NCBI GenBank assembly: GCA_900316455.1
Contig: ONCX01000017.1
Span: 1-45,633, forward strand
DNA length: 45,633 nt
Reading direction: 5' to 3'
From: an uncultured Eubacteriales bacterium
Lineage (GTDB): Bacteria > Bacillota > Clostridia > Oscillospirales > Acutalibacteraceae
The notes beneath the pieces were generated by a model. The model had not been told where the DNA came from and searched no databases. It was given only the letters and a program-made list of their open reading frames with translations. Within the stretch, counting starts at the first letter, position 1. Every line of letters starts with the position of its first letter. The translations under genes were made by a program, and so were the position numbers. Positions 23,805-32,186 of the stretch are shown here, one piece after another.

Positions 23805-25064
23805 TCACTCCTTTATTCTCACAAAGCTGCCCATGGGAATTTCCTTGCCGGCGTATGGAATCCTGACCGTCATTGTGGCGTGCGGAGCGGATTCAATCGG
23901 ATTGCCGCCGCCGTCGTACATTTCGTCTACTCTCAGCGTGAACGGCTTTGCGCGTGGAGGCATGATATCGAGAATATCGCCCACGCGGAATTTATTGCGC
24001 TGACTGAGCGTAAGCCACCCGTTCCCGCATTCCTCCACCATAGCGGCAACCTTGTATTCGCGGACATATCCGCCGTCTGAAAGCACCTGTCCGGGTTCGG
24101 TTCCGAGATAAAAGCCTGTTGAATATTCCCTGTGGCTGACCTTACGCAGCTCTTCAAGAATCGAACCGTCCGGCTTGTAATCGGGCGACGGGGCGGCATA
24201 ATACCCGTCAATCGCCTGGCGGTATGCATTTGTGACCGCCGCTGTGTAGTAGGCGGATTTTGCTCGTCCCTCTATCTTGAAGGATGTTATACCGCATTCC
24301 ACAAGGCGCGGTATGTAATCTATCATGCACATATCGCGGGAATTCAGAATGTGTGTACCGTGATCCTCAAAGATCTCAAATTTCTGTCCCTCGCGCTTTT
24401 CCTCCGTGAGATAATATTTCCACCGGCAGGGCTGGGCACAGTCTCCGCGGTTGGCGTCGCGGCCGGTCATGTAGCTCGAAAGCAGGCATCTGCCCGAAAA
24501 CGAAACGCACATCGAGCCGTGTACGAACGCCTCTATCTCCAGCTCAGGCGGAGTCTTAGCCCGCAGCTCCGCTATTTCGTCAAAGCAAAGCTCCCTCGCC
24601 AGCACAACCCGCGAAGCTCCCATATTGTAGAATTCTTCAGCCGTGGCATAATTGGCGATTCCCGCCTGTGTGGATATATGAATACCGACATTCGGCGCGT
24701 ACCTCTGAGCCAGCCGCATAACGCCTATGTCGGCAATTATGAACGCGTCGGCTCCGGCTCCGGCGGCTCGCTCGAGAAAATCCGGCAGGGCGTCTATCTC
24801 GCTGTTTCTGGGAATCGTGTTGCAGGTGACATAAACCTTTGCTCCGGCTGAATGCGCCAGTTTAACGCCATCGGCAAGCTGTTCGTAAGTGAAATTGTTC
24901 GCGCCCGCTCTCATGCCGAAGGACGTTCCGGCGAGGTAAACCGCGTCGGCGCCGTACATCAGCGCGCACTTCAGTCTCTCCGTATCGCCCGCCGGAGAAA
25001 GCAGTTCGACCCGCCCGCCGCGTTTTTTCGATGTAATTGAATCGGGCATATCTGTTTTTACCAT
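23805..25064 (-). CDS. peptidase U32 family protein
   Basis: This encodes 419 residues. ELLSPAGDTERLKCALMYGADAVYLAG opens the TIM-barrel-like domain, and the U32 signature EAFVHGSMCVSFSGRCLLSS with the cysteines of GDCAQPCRW is complete. A C-terminal domain of about 80 residues (from LGTEPGQVLSDG) is usual for this group. Characterised U32 relatives are iron-sulfur enzymes in tRNA/rRNA hydroxylation (TrhP, RlhA) or prephenate-derived modification, and collagenase activity was claimed early. An RNA-modification role would suit the downstream rRNA methyltransferase. It has its own promoter at 25099-25127 and a GGAGG site. Confidence 0.9.
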   Translation of the reverse strand: MVKTDMPDSITSKKRGGRVELLSPAGDTERLKCALMYGADAVYLAGTSFGMRAGANNFTYEQLADGVKLAHSAGAKVYVTCNTIPRNSEIDALPDFLERAAGAGADAFIIADIGVMRLAQRYAPNVGIHISTQAGIANYATAEEFYNMGASRVVLARELCFDEIAELRAKTPPELEIEAFVHGSMCVSFSGRCLLSSYMTGRDANRGDCAQPCRWKYYLTEEKREGQKFEIFEDHGTHILNSRDMCMIDYIPRLVECGITSFKIEGRAKSAYYTAAVTNAYRQAIDGYYAAPSPDYKPDGSILEELRKVSHREYSTGFYLGTEPGQVLSDGGYVREYKVAAMVEECGNGWLTLSQRNKFRVGDILDIMPPRAKPFTLRVDEMYDGGGNPIESAPHATMTVRIPYAGKEIPMGSFVRIKE

Positions 25065-25098
25065 AATGCCCTCCTTTCAAAAGATGTCCTTGCCCTTA

Positions 25099-25127
25099 AT
25101 CATACCACAAAAAACATGATAATTCAA
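25099..25127 (-). promoter_or_regulatory. promoter of the U32-VOC-rlm run
   Basis: On the minus strand TTGAAT (25122-25127) and TATGAT (25099-25104) have a 17-nt spacer. It diverges from the pyrE promoter. Confidence 0.7.
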
Positions 25128-25173
25128 TAAGATTTATGTTTTCCTCACGGCTTTTTCTTTTTTTAAATTATGC

Positions 25174-25202
25174 TTGCATTGAAGGAGCTTTGATGTTATA
25201 AT
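25174..25202 (+). promoter_or_regulatory. promoter of pyrE
   Basis: TTGCAT (25174-25179) and TATAAT (25197-25202) have a 17-nt spacer, about 40 nt before the ATG. There is no PyrR-type leader between them. Confidence 0.8.
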
Positions 25203-25241
25203 GATTGGGAATAAGCAAGTCTAATCGGAGGTATATAAAAG

Positions 25242-25913
25242 ATGTCATATAAAGAGGATTTCGTTAAATTCATGGTGCGCTCCGGCGTGCTTCTCTTCGG
25301 CGATTTCACCACAAAGAGCGGCAGAAAGACCCCGTATTTCGTAAACACCGGCAATTACAAGACCGGCGCTCAGGCGGCAAAGCTCGGCGAATATTACGCG
25401 CGCAATATTCAGGAGCATGTCGGCGGAAGGATCGACGCGCTCTTCGGTCCCGCATACAAGGGAATTCCGCTGGCGGTCGCGGCGGGTATCTCGATGTACA
25501 GTCTGTTTGACCGTGATATAAACTACTGCTTCAACCGCAAGGAAGTAAAGGATCACGGCGAGGGCGGCTCCATGGTTGGCTATAAGCTCAGGGACGGCGA
25601 CCGCGTGCTTATCGTTGAAGACGTAATCACCGCCGGAACCGCGATACGCGAGACGCTTCCCGTGCTGAAAGCCGCTGCTGATATAGAGATAGCCGGCATG
25701 GTGATATCGGTTGACCGCATGGAAAAGGGAAAGGGCGAAAAGACCGCCATTCAGGAGGTCTATGAGGAATTCGGAATAGTCACGTACCCCATAGTTACTG
25801 TAAAGGAAATAATAGAAATACTTCACAACAATCCCGTTGACGGCAAAATCTACATCGACGACGAAATGAAGGCAAGAATGGAAGCCTACATGGAACAGTA
25901 CTGCGTGAAGTAA
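25242..25913 (+). CDS. pyrE: orotate phosphoribosyltransferase
   Basis: This encodes 223 residues. SGVLLFGDFTTKSGRKTPYF opens the orotate-binding part, FGPAYKGIPLA and FNRKEVKDHGEGG carry the PRPP and flexible-loop residues, and VLIVEDVITAGTA is the PRPP-binding loop. It converts orotate and PRPP to OMP in pyrimidine synthesis. An AATCGGAGG-type site precedes the ATG at 25242. No other pyr genes are adjacent. The 38-nt gap to the GH2 gene suggests co-transcription. Confidence 0.95.
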   Translation: MSYKEDFVKFMVRSGVLLFGDFTTKSGRKTPYFVNTGNYKTGAQAAKLGEYYARNIQEHVGGRIDALFGPAYKGIPLAVAAGISMYSLFDRDINYCFNRKEVKDHGEGGSMVGYKLRDGDRVLIVEDVITAGTAIRETLPVLKAAADIEIAGMVISVDRMEKGKGEKTAIQEVYEEFGIVTYPIVTVKEIIEILHNNPVDGKIYIDDEMKARMEAYMEQYCVK

Positions 25914-25951
25914 TATCTGAGCCTGTTCAGGCTCTTATCTTGGAGGATATT

Positions 25952-28372
25952 ATGTTAAGATTCAGGACAGGACTCAATTTCGGGTGGAGATACACACCCG
26001 ACTATTCCCCGAAAAAGAGCAGAAATGAGAATTTTGACGGCACTCTTCGCCCTGTGGACATTCCCCACAACAGCGGCACGTCAAAATACAGCTACTTCAC
26101 CGGCGAGGACGAGAGCAAGATATTGCAGTACAGCAAGCTCTTTGTGATTCCGGATGAAATGGAGGGCAAGCGCATCATTCTCCACTTCGACGGAGTTATG
26201 AGCTGCGCCGCGGTTTTCATCAACGAAAAGGCGGCGTTTGCCCACAAGGGCGGCTTTACGGGATTCAGTCAGGACATCACCGACCTGCTGACCGACAGCG
26301 AAAACAAGCTCACGGTTATTGTCGATTCAACCGAACGCGCAGACACTCCTCCCTACGGAGCGCCCGTCGATTTTCTGAGCTACGGCGGCATTTACCGCGA
26401 CGTGTGGATAGAGGGCGTGCCGCAGCTATATATAAAGGACACGTTCATCAATCCCATGTTCACCGAAAAGGGCTGGAAGCTGGATATAACGGGTGAAATC
26501 GGCGGCGAGGGCGAGCGCAAGCTGACATTCGCGCTCTATGACGGTCCGCAGCGTCTCGGGGTTTGCCAGTACCGCGCCGATCAGCCGAATTACCACGTCT
26601 CGTGGACGGTTTCGGCTGATGTGACTCCGTGGACACCGGAAAATCCCAAGCTCTATACCTTTAAGGTGTCGCTTTCAAGCGGCGACGAAATGGAATACAC
26701 AATAGGCTTCCGTCAGGTGAGGGTTGACTCGCAGGGATTTTATCTCAACGGCAAGCGTGTTAAGCTCGTCGGCATAAACCGCATGCAGAATTATGCGTAT
26801 GAGGGCTTCGCCATGCCGGAATCGGCTCAGAAAGCCGACGCGGATCTTATAAAATCTCTCGGCTTCAACGCCGTGAGGTGCGCCCGATATCCGCAGAGCA
26901 GATATTTTGTGGAGCGTTGCAGCGAAATAGGGCTTATGATCATCTGGGATATGCCCGGGTACAAATACGCCAAGGGCGGCGACTGGTTCGAGACTCTTAT
27001 GCAGAATGTCCGCGAGACGGTGACAGAACACAGGAACGCCACGAGCATTGTTATGTGGGGAACACGCACGGACGATACAAAGGATATCCCGCAGCTTAAC
27101 CGCAAGGTATGCGAAATAATAAAATCCATCGATAATTCCCGTCCGCTCTACGGAGTAAGGGCATTCAGGGGCGGCGAGCCGCTTGAAGACGTGTATGCTT
27201 TCAACGACTATCAAAAGCACGCTCTCGGTGAGAGCTTTGTTTACGACACCGCCGCCATTTCCCCTGCGAATTCTCCCGTAATGATAACCGAGCATACAGG
27301 CTCGCTCTATCCGGCGAGGAGCTTCGGCGGAGAAAAGGAGCTTCTGGAGCAGGCTCTCAGCCACGCGAGAATGCTCGACGCGGCTTACGGCAGCAATGGC
27401 GTGATAGGCACGTTCGGCTGGTGTCTATGCGATTACAACACCCACTCAAGCTTCGGCGGAAACGACGGCGTCTGCACATACGGAATCTGTGACCTCAACA
27501 GAATCCCAAAGCTCGCCACGGCGGTCTATGAAAGCCAGACCAGTTCACGCACCGTGCTGGAAATCTCCTCCGCGATGATGCCCGGAGAACACCGATTCGG
27601 CGTTATCGGAAATGTGTATGCTTTCACAAACTGCGATAGCGTCCGCCTTTACAAAAACAACGAGCTTGTGGCTGAATTCTTCCCTGACCGCAGAAGCTAT
27701 CCGAATCTGCCGCATCCTCCTATTCTTATCAACGACCTTATCGGCGACAAGCTGGAGAGCAAGGAGGGCTTCAACAATAAGAAAGCTCAGGACGTGCGCC
27801 GCGCAATCAGCGAGCTTGGAGAGGACGTAGTACAGCAGCAGTCCATAAAGGATGGAATCATATCGCTGTTTTCCTCAAAGAATACCAAAGTATCAGAGGA
27901 AGAGGTCGTAAGACTCTACAATGAATACGCCGTGACACGCTCGGTCAGGACAGAATTCAGGTTTGAGGGCGTAATAAACGGACAGATCGCCGCAACCGTA
28001 ATCAAAGCTCCGGTCACAAAAACCAAATTCAAGGTCAACGTCAGCAGCAGCAGACTCATTCACGGCGAAACCTATGATGTGACGCGTATAGAAATAGCGG
28101 CAGTCGATTCAAACGACAACCGCATAAGCTATTATAACGACTGTCTCAGCGTAACCTGCGACGGCGCACTCGAAGTAATGGGTCCCGACGTGATACCGCT
28201 TGTAGGCGGAGGCGCCGCGTTCTATCTTCGCACCAAGGGCGGCAGGAAACAGGCAAACGTCAAAGTCGCAACTCAGTCCATGGGCGAATTCGAGATTCCG
28301 CTCAGCGTGATACGCAAGACCTCAAAGGAGCTGAATATATCCAAGACCGAGGAACAGCCGCCGGAGGAATAA
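25952..28372 (+). CDS. glycoside hydrolase family 2 protein (beta-galactosidase-like)
   Basis: This encodes 806 residues from ATG 25952 with GGAGG just upstream; the TTG at 25940 is part of the ribosome binding region. Domain order is sugar-binding jelly roll (about 1-150), Ig-like (150-250), catalytic TIM barrel (about 255-550, with GFNAVRCARYPQSRYFVERCSEIGL) and C-terminal Ig-like modules. The nucleophile is probably Glu447 in MITEH. The segment that normally holds the acid/base residue (WGVRINES in close relatives) reads WGTRTDD at 369-375, with Asp in place of Glu. No signal peptide, so cytoplasmic; substrate is probably a beta-galactoside or glucuronide. Confidence 0.85.
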   Translation: MLRFRTGLNFGWRYTPDYSPKKSRNENFDGTLRPVDIPHNSGTSKYSYFTGEDESKILQYSKLFVIPDEMEGKRIILHFDGVMSCAAVFINEKAAFAHKGGFTGFSQDITDLLTDSENKLTVIVDSTERADTPPYGAPVDFLSYGGIYRDVWIEGVPQLYIKDTFINPMFTEKGWKLDITGEIGGEGERKLTFALYDGPQRLGVCQYRADQPNYHVSWTVSADVTPWTPENPKLYTFKVSLSSGDEMEYTIGFRQVRVDSQGFYLNGKRVKLVGINRMQNYAYEGFAMPESAQKADADLIKSLGFNAVRCARYPQSRYFVERCSEIGLMIIWDMPGYKYAKGGDWFETLMQNVRETVTEHRNATSIVMWGTRTDDTKDIPQLNRKVCEIIKSIDNSRPLYGVRAFRGGEPLEDVYAFNDYQKHALGESFVYDTAAISPANSPVMITEHTGSLYPARSFGGEKELLEQALSHARMLDAAYGSNGVIGTFGWCLCDYNTHSSFGGNDGVCTYGICDLNRIPKLATAVYESQTSSRTVLEISSAMMPGEHRFGVIGNVYAFTNCDSVRLYKNNELVAEFFPDRRSYPNLPHPPILINDLIGDKLESKEGFNNKKAQDVRRAISELGEDVVQQQSIKDGIISLFSSKNTKVSEEEVVRLYNEYAVTRSVRTEFRFEGVINGQIAATVIKAPVTKTKFKVNVSSSRLIHGETYDVTRIEIAAVDSNDNRISYYNDCLSVTCDGALEVMGPDVIPLVGGGAAFYLRTKGGRKQANVKVATQSMGEFEIPLSVIRKTSKELNISKTEEQPPEE

Positions 28373-28376
28373 GAAT

Positions 28377-29002
28377 TTGAAAACAATTACTTTCAGATGC
28401 AAAAACAAGGACAGCGAGATAACAGGGATTGTGATATGCATACTGCTCTTTCTGGCAGGATGGATGATTTCGTCGGCGATTGCCCGCTCCTCAGGCAGCA
28501 GCGTGTTTGTTACCGTAGGCGTTCCGGTTGCTTTTCTGGTATGCGGAGTCATGTATATGTCCCGCCGGAAGAAATCTGACGACGGGCAGGACGGAAAGGC
28601 GGAATTTGCCGAAAGCGGAAGAGTACGGCTTACCTTCGGCGGCAGAAGCGTGATATTCGACGTTAAAGACGTAAAGAATGTCAGCTATACCCGCGACACT
28701 CTGACCAACGACGCTATAGGCAACGGATACATAATGACGGTCAGACTTCCTCTGCGTTCGTACAGAATATTTTCCGAGGAACTGCCGCAGGGTATATCCG
28801 GCTTTGAGAATACCGGACTTTATGAGCTTTACAGCGAGCTTGCCGGAAGAATCTTTTTATAAAGCATCTCGACAGCGACGGCGGGGAAATCGCTCTTCCT
28901 CTTCTGAAATGCGCCGTATGCGGCAGGTATTTCGCTTTGCGCGGAGAAAAATACATTCCCGTGGAAAATCCCCTGCAATTTGAAATAATCAGCCGCAAGT
29001 AA
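28377..29002 (+). CDS. two-span membrane protein, C-terminal part displaced by a frameshift
   Basis: The TTG start at 28377 has GGAGG nine bases upstream. The uninterrupted frame runs to a stop at 28862 (161 residues): two membrane spans (about 15-35 and 43-60), a basic loop, then a strand-rich cytoplasmic domain (RVRLTFGGRSVIFDVKDV). In the -1 frame, 28853-29002 continues without an ATG, GTG or TTG start near its beginning and encodes 50 codons with typical codon use and a CAVCG motif, ending FEIISRK. Joining the two at the T5 run (28854-28858) gives a protein of about 208 residues. Family unknown. The intact 161-residue product may also be real. Confidence 0.6.
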
Positions 29003-29054
29003 TAAAAGCCGTCATGCCTGCCCGATATACATTAACAGATTATTTACAGTCAAT

Positions 29055-29100
29055 ATAAAAAATGCCGGATTGGAGTTACACCCATCACGGCATTTTTTGT
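29055..29100 (+). terminator. intrinsic terminator after the pyrE-GH2 run
   Basis: Arms 29057-29067 and 29088-29098 form an 11-bp stem with A-tract and T-tract flanks, so it could act in both directions. Confidence 0.82.
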
Positions 29101-29190
29101 ATTTTCTTTGCGGACTCCCACTATTGCGCTGAAAATATCCGGCGCGGGACACCGTTGTATATTGACTGAATTATACGACGGCTTTCAACA

Positions 29191-29706
29191 TTAATTTCCC
29201 ATAAGCAATCTGACCGTAAGCGAGGCGATTATCATGCCGGTGAGGTCGGCTGTCAATGCGGCTGGAATTGTGCAACCGGTCTTTTTAATTCCAACGCTGC
29301 CGAAGTAAACCGTTATGGTGTAGAAAGTCGTTTCCGTCGAGCCCATCATTACGGAAGCGACTCTTCCCGCTTCGCTGTCAGGGCCGCAGGAAGAAAATAT
29401 GCTTTGCAGAACCGCAAGCGCGCCGCTGCCTGAAACAGGGCGTATCAGCATAAGCGGAAGCGTTTCGGTAGGAATGTGAGCCATTCCGATGAGCGGGGCT
29501 ACAAGCTGACCAAGCGCTTCCACCGCGCCCGAAGCACGCAGCGCAGAAACGCAGAGCGTCAGCGCGGTCAGCGCCGGAATTATTCCCGCGGCGGTGTACA
29601 GACCCTCACGTGCGCCCTCAAGAAACGCGTCAAATACCTTTACTCCCTTAACAAGCCCGAAGGCTACAATACCCGAAACCGTGATTATCACAAGATAACC
29701 GCCCAT
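29191..29706 (-). CDS. spmB: spore maturation protein SpmB
   Basis: This encodes 171 residues, a polytopic membrane protein of the nucleoside-recognition (gate) domain family. EGAREGLYTAAGIIPALTALT, PLMLIRPVSGSGAL, DSEAGRVASVMMGSTETTFYT and AALTADLTGM are SpmB blocks. SpmA and SpmB act together in spore-core dehydration and heat resistance, by an unknown mechanism. It lies 13 nt after spmA. The 188-nt stretch downstream holds an imperfect 10-bp inverted repeat (29152-29161 and 29172-29181) but no T-run terminator on this strand. Confidence 0.93.
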   Translation of the reverse strand: MGGYLVIITVSGIVAFGLVKGVKVFDAFLEGAREGLYTAAGIIPALTALTLCVSALRASGAVEALGQLVAPLIGMAHIPTETLPLMLIRPVSGSGALAVLQSIFSSCGPDSEAGRVASVMMGSTETTFYTITVYFGSVGIKKTGCTIPAALTADLTGMIIASLTVRLLMGN

Positions 29707-29719
29707 TTTTTCACCTCGC

Positions 29720-30301
29720 TTATTCGTTGCTCCGTCTCAGCACGTTGCATACCAGCAACCCCGCGGTAAGCGCACAGACTGATGAAATCCATACACATGG
29801 CATGATTCCCCCCGGATCGGCTGAACCCGCCGCGCTTCGGAGAGTCATGACCGTTGCGGGAATGATCTGCACTGAGGCTGTGTTGAGTACGGCAAATGTC
29901 ACCATTTCACCGCTCGGTCTGCCGTCCGGACAACGGTTTTGCGAAGCCATCGCCTTCATTGCTTTTATTCCAGGCGGAGTGGCTGCGTTGCCAAGACCGA
30001 GAATATTAGCCGATATATTCATGCAGACATATTTTTCCGCGTCGCTACCCTTTTCCAAATCCGGCATAATGATTCTCAGTAACGGACGTATGATTCCGGC
30101 AATTATATCCGTCAGTCCGGATTTCTCCGCAATAGACATTATGCCGCTCCACAAGGTCATACCTCCCGCGACTGTCAGCATAAGCCGCGCCGTGCTTATG
30201 CCGCTTTCCAGCATTGCCGACGACACATCGGCGCTGTTTCCGGAGACTATGCCCCACACTGCCGCAATTATTATCATAGCTGCAAAAATGTAATTCATCA
30301 T
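29720..30301 (-). CDS. spmA: spore maturation protein SpmA
   Basis: This encodes 193 residues from ATG 30301, with GGGAAG eight bases upstream; a GTG at 30310 would add three residues. Several membrane spans carry the nucleoside-recognition domain motifs TVAGGMTLWSGIMSIAEKSG and MNISANILGLGNAATPPGIKAM, plus TFAVLNTASVQIIPAT. The partner SpmB follows directly. No clear sporulation promoter could be fixed in the 126-nt divergent region to 30427. Confidence 0.93.
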   Translation of the reverse strand: MMNYIFAAMIIIAAVWGIVSGNSADVSSAMLESGISTARLMLTVAGGMTLWSGIMSIAEKSGLTDIIAGIIRPLLRIIMPDLEKGSDAEKYVCMNISANILGLGNAATPPGIKAMKAMASQNRCPDGRPSGEMVTFAVLNTASVQIIPATVMTLRSAAGSADPGGIMPCVWISSVCALTAGLLVCNVLRRSNE

Positions 30302-30362
30302 CGCTGTCACTTCCCGTTTCTTTGAAACCGCAGATTTTTTTGTATTTTTTATCTCAAACCGA

Positions 30363-30391
30363 TTTACTTATATCTATGAATGTGTTATCAT
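30363..30391 (+). promoter_or_regulatory. promoter of the acidic repeat protein gene
   Basis: TTTACT (30363-30368) and TATCAT (30386-30391) have a 17-nt spacer, with TGT just before the -10. The same -10 sequence serves the next gene. Confidence 0.5.
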
Positions 30392-30427
30392 TATTATTAC
30401 GATGACTCTTGAGAAAGGAAGATACGC

Positions 30428-32059
30428 TTGCCGGATTTTAACAGATTCCGTGGAAAAAACAGCGGCGACGCGAATGTTAACGGTGTTGCCAACAACGGCT
30501 TCAATGACGGCTTCAATGACAGCTTCAACGACAGCTTCGATGATAACTTAAACAACGGCTTCAACGACAGCTTCGATGACGGCTTCAACGACAGCTTCGA
30601 TGATAACTTAAACGACGGCTTCAACGACGGCTTCAACGATGATGTGAACGGAAATATTAACGAAAATACTGAGAACACAGATGAAGCTTTTGCTATGAGT
30701 AAAAAAACGGAACGCGAAAACGCGGATCTTAAAGCCGGTTTTGCGGCGCTGTTCAAGGCAATATCCGACCGTTTCACAGGCAAGAGCAAGCCTACACGCG
30801 AAACGTCTGTAGACGGCTTGGACACGCTGTTTGCAAATGAATTCGACGATGCCGTTGACGACGGATTTTCAACGCCGCCGGACGAAATGCTTACTTCTGA
30901 CAGTGATAATGTCGAAGAATATTCAGGTGAAGCTCAGATAAATGAGGAACAGGCAAACGGCGAAACGCATACATCCTTTGAAGAACCGACTTTCGACAGG
31001 AGCGAATCCTTTGGTGATTTTGGCGGCAATACAATGGATAATCCGTCGGAATGGAATGATTCCGGCGACATAACGAATATTTTTGACTTTGACGACAACT
31101 ACGGAAACGATGATTTTGCGGCTGACGGCGACGCAGAAACGCCCGATATTGACGGCAATCCGGAAGAATGCGGCGACGATGAAAGCGCACCTCCCGATGA
31201 AGGCAGCATGCAGGGAGTGTTTGCGGCGATTGCCGACGGCTTTGCAAAATTCCGCAGACGCCTGCCGAGCTTTCGCCCAAAGGTCTATGTTCCTCCCGAA
31301 CCGCCCGAATACAGACCAGAACAGGACGGAATAGGAAATCTGACCCTTGCCTCGGATATAAAAAAAATTCTCGAAGAACAGAATAAGCCAGGGGAAACCG
31401 AGCTTGAATACAACCGTATGCGAAGCTATATCAGTTCCGTCAGCACAGATACGCGCATACGCCCCGGGGATATTAAGGCTCCGGAAAATATAGGCGAGGT
31501 ACACGCCGCCGAAAGCGAACTTTATAATCTTATTGATGAAATAATCAGCGCAAACGAACGGCAGCGCAGCCGCATAGGCGTATATGAAAAACCGCAGGAG
31601 GAAGATCCGTACAATTACCGCGGCATAAATACCGACAGGCAGATCCAGGAGGATATGGAAGCCTATTCATTTGACATGAATCCCCGCTACGGCTTTGAAT
31701 CGCAGGAAAAAATCGATCCCGACCGTAAAGCAGCCGAAATGGAATTTAACAGAAGGCTCTCCAATCAGGCAGCGACGGAATTCCCCGATGGAACCGTTCA
31801 GGATATTGACTCTCAGGCTTCAGACGGCTTTGACGATGATTTCGGCGATGAACCGGATAATCCGACTGACAGCCGCAAGAATAATTACTCTCAGGCGGAA
31901 AAATCGGAAGCCATCGGAAAATATTATTCAGACAAAAGCGAAAATACACCCCGCAACAGGGAATTTACCAGACACGAAACTCATGCAGAGCAGTCTGAAC
32001 GCGGTGCAGTACGGGTTAAACCGGTAAAATTCAGAAGCAGGCAGCAAAAGGCCGATTGA
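30428..32059 (+). CDS. acidic, repeat-rich, probably disordered protein
   Basis: This encodes 543 residues from TTG 30428 (AAGGAAG nine bases upstream). Residues 23-78 are 14 tetrapeptides of pattern [NDG][GSN][FLVI][ND]. A basic amphipathic segment near 95-115 (GFAALFKAISDRFTGKSK) is echoed near 265-285 (GVFAAIADGFAKFRRRLPSF). Between them is a long Asp/Glu/Asn-rich stretch with scattered Phe; after 290 the sequence is charged and mostly helical, with PGDIKAPENIGEVHAAESELYNLIDEI. No signal peptide or membrane span. I do not recognise the family. It heads the four-gene cluster; the next genes are membrane proteins with charged tails. Confidence 0.75.
   Translation: MPDFNRFRGKNSGDANVNGVANNGFNDGFNDSFNDSFDDNLNNGFNDSFDDGFNDSFDDNLNDGFNDGFNDDVNGNINENTENTDEAFAMSKKTERENADLKAGFAALFKAISDRFTGKSKPTRETSVDGLDTLFANEFDDAVDDGFSTPPDEMLTSDSDNVEEYSGEAQINEEQANGETHTSFEEPTFDRSESFGDFGGNTMDNPSEWNDSGDITNIFDFDDNYGNDDFAADGDAETPDIDGNPEECGDDESAPPDEGSMQGVFAAIADGFAKFRRRLPSFRPKVYVPPEPPEYRPEQDGIGNLTLASDIKKILEEQNKPGETELEYNRMRSYISSVSTDTRIRPGDIKAPENIGEVHAAESELYNLIDEIISANERQRSRIGVYEKPQEEDPYNYRGINTDRQIQEDMEAYSFDMNPRYGFESQEKIDPDRKAAEMEFNRRLSNQAATEFPDGTVQDIDSQASDGFDDDFGDEPDNPTDSRKNNYSQAEKSEAIGKYYSDKSENTPRNREFTRHETHAEQSERGAVRVKPVKFRSRQQKAD
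30494..30661 (+). repeat. 12-bp coding minisatellite with a 60-bp higher-order unit
   Basis: There are 14 tandem 12-bp units encoding the tetrapeptides of the acidic protein. Within them a 60-bp unit is duplicated, starting at 30527 and 30587, with few base changes. Nothing else in the window has this periodicity. Confidence 0.85.
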
Positions 32060-32109
32060 TAAAAATGTGGATTATCGGTAAATTTTTATTTCCATTTTTA
32101 TTTTTAGCC

Positions 32110-32138
32110 TTGAATGAGTGTGTTTTTTGTGCTATCAT
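32110..32138 (+). promoter_or_regulatory. promoter of the polytopic membrane protein pair
   Basis: TTGAAT (32110-32115) and TATCAT (32133-32138) have a 17-nt spacer, about 50 nt before the TTG start at 32187. Confidence 0.6.
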
Positions 32139-32186
32139 ACATTTGTATATTTTTGTGCAAAATCTATTGTTGAGGAATGATTTATT

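Noticed and set aside
24132-24851. 239-codon plus-strand frame antisense to the U32 gene
   Set aside because: It is a shadow of high-GC codon positions; the minus-strand frame has full U32 motifs.
30397-30825. Minus-strand frame with Lys/Leu/Ser-rich repeats
   Set aside because: It mirrors the 12-bp repeat of the acidic protein gene and has no start signal.
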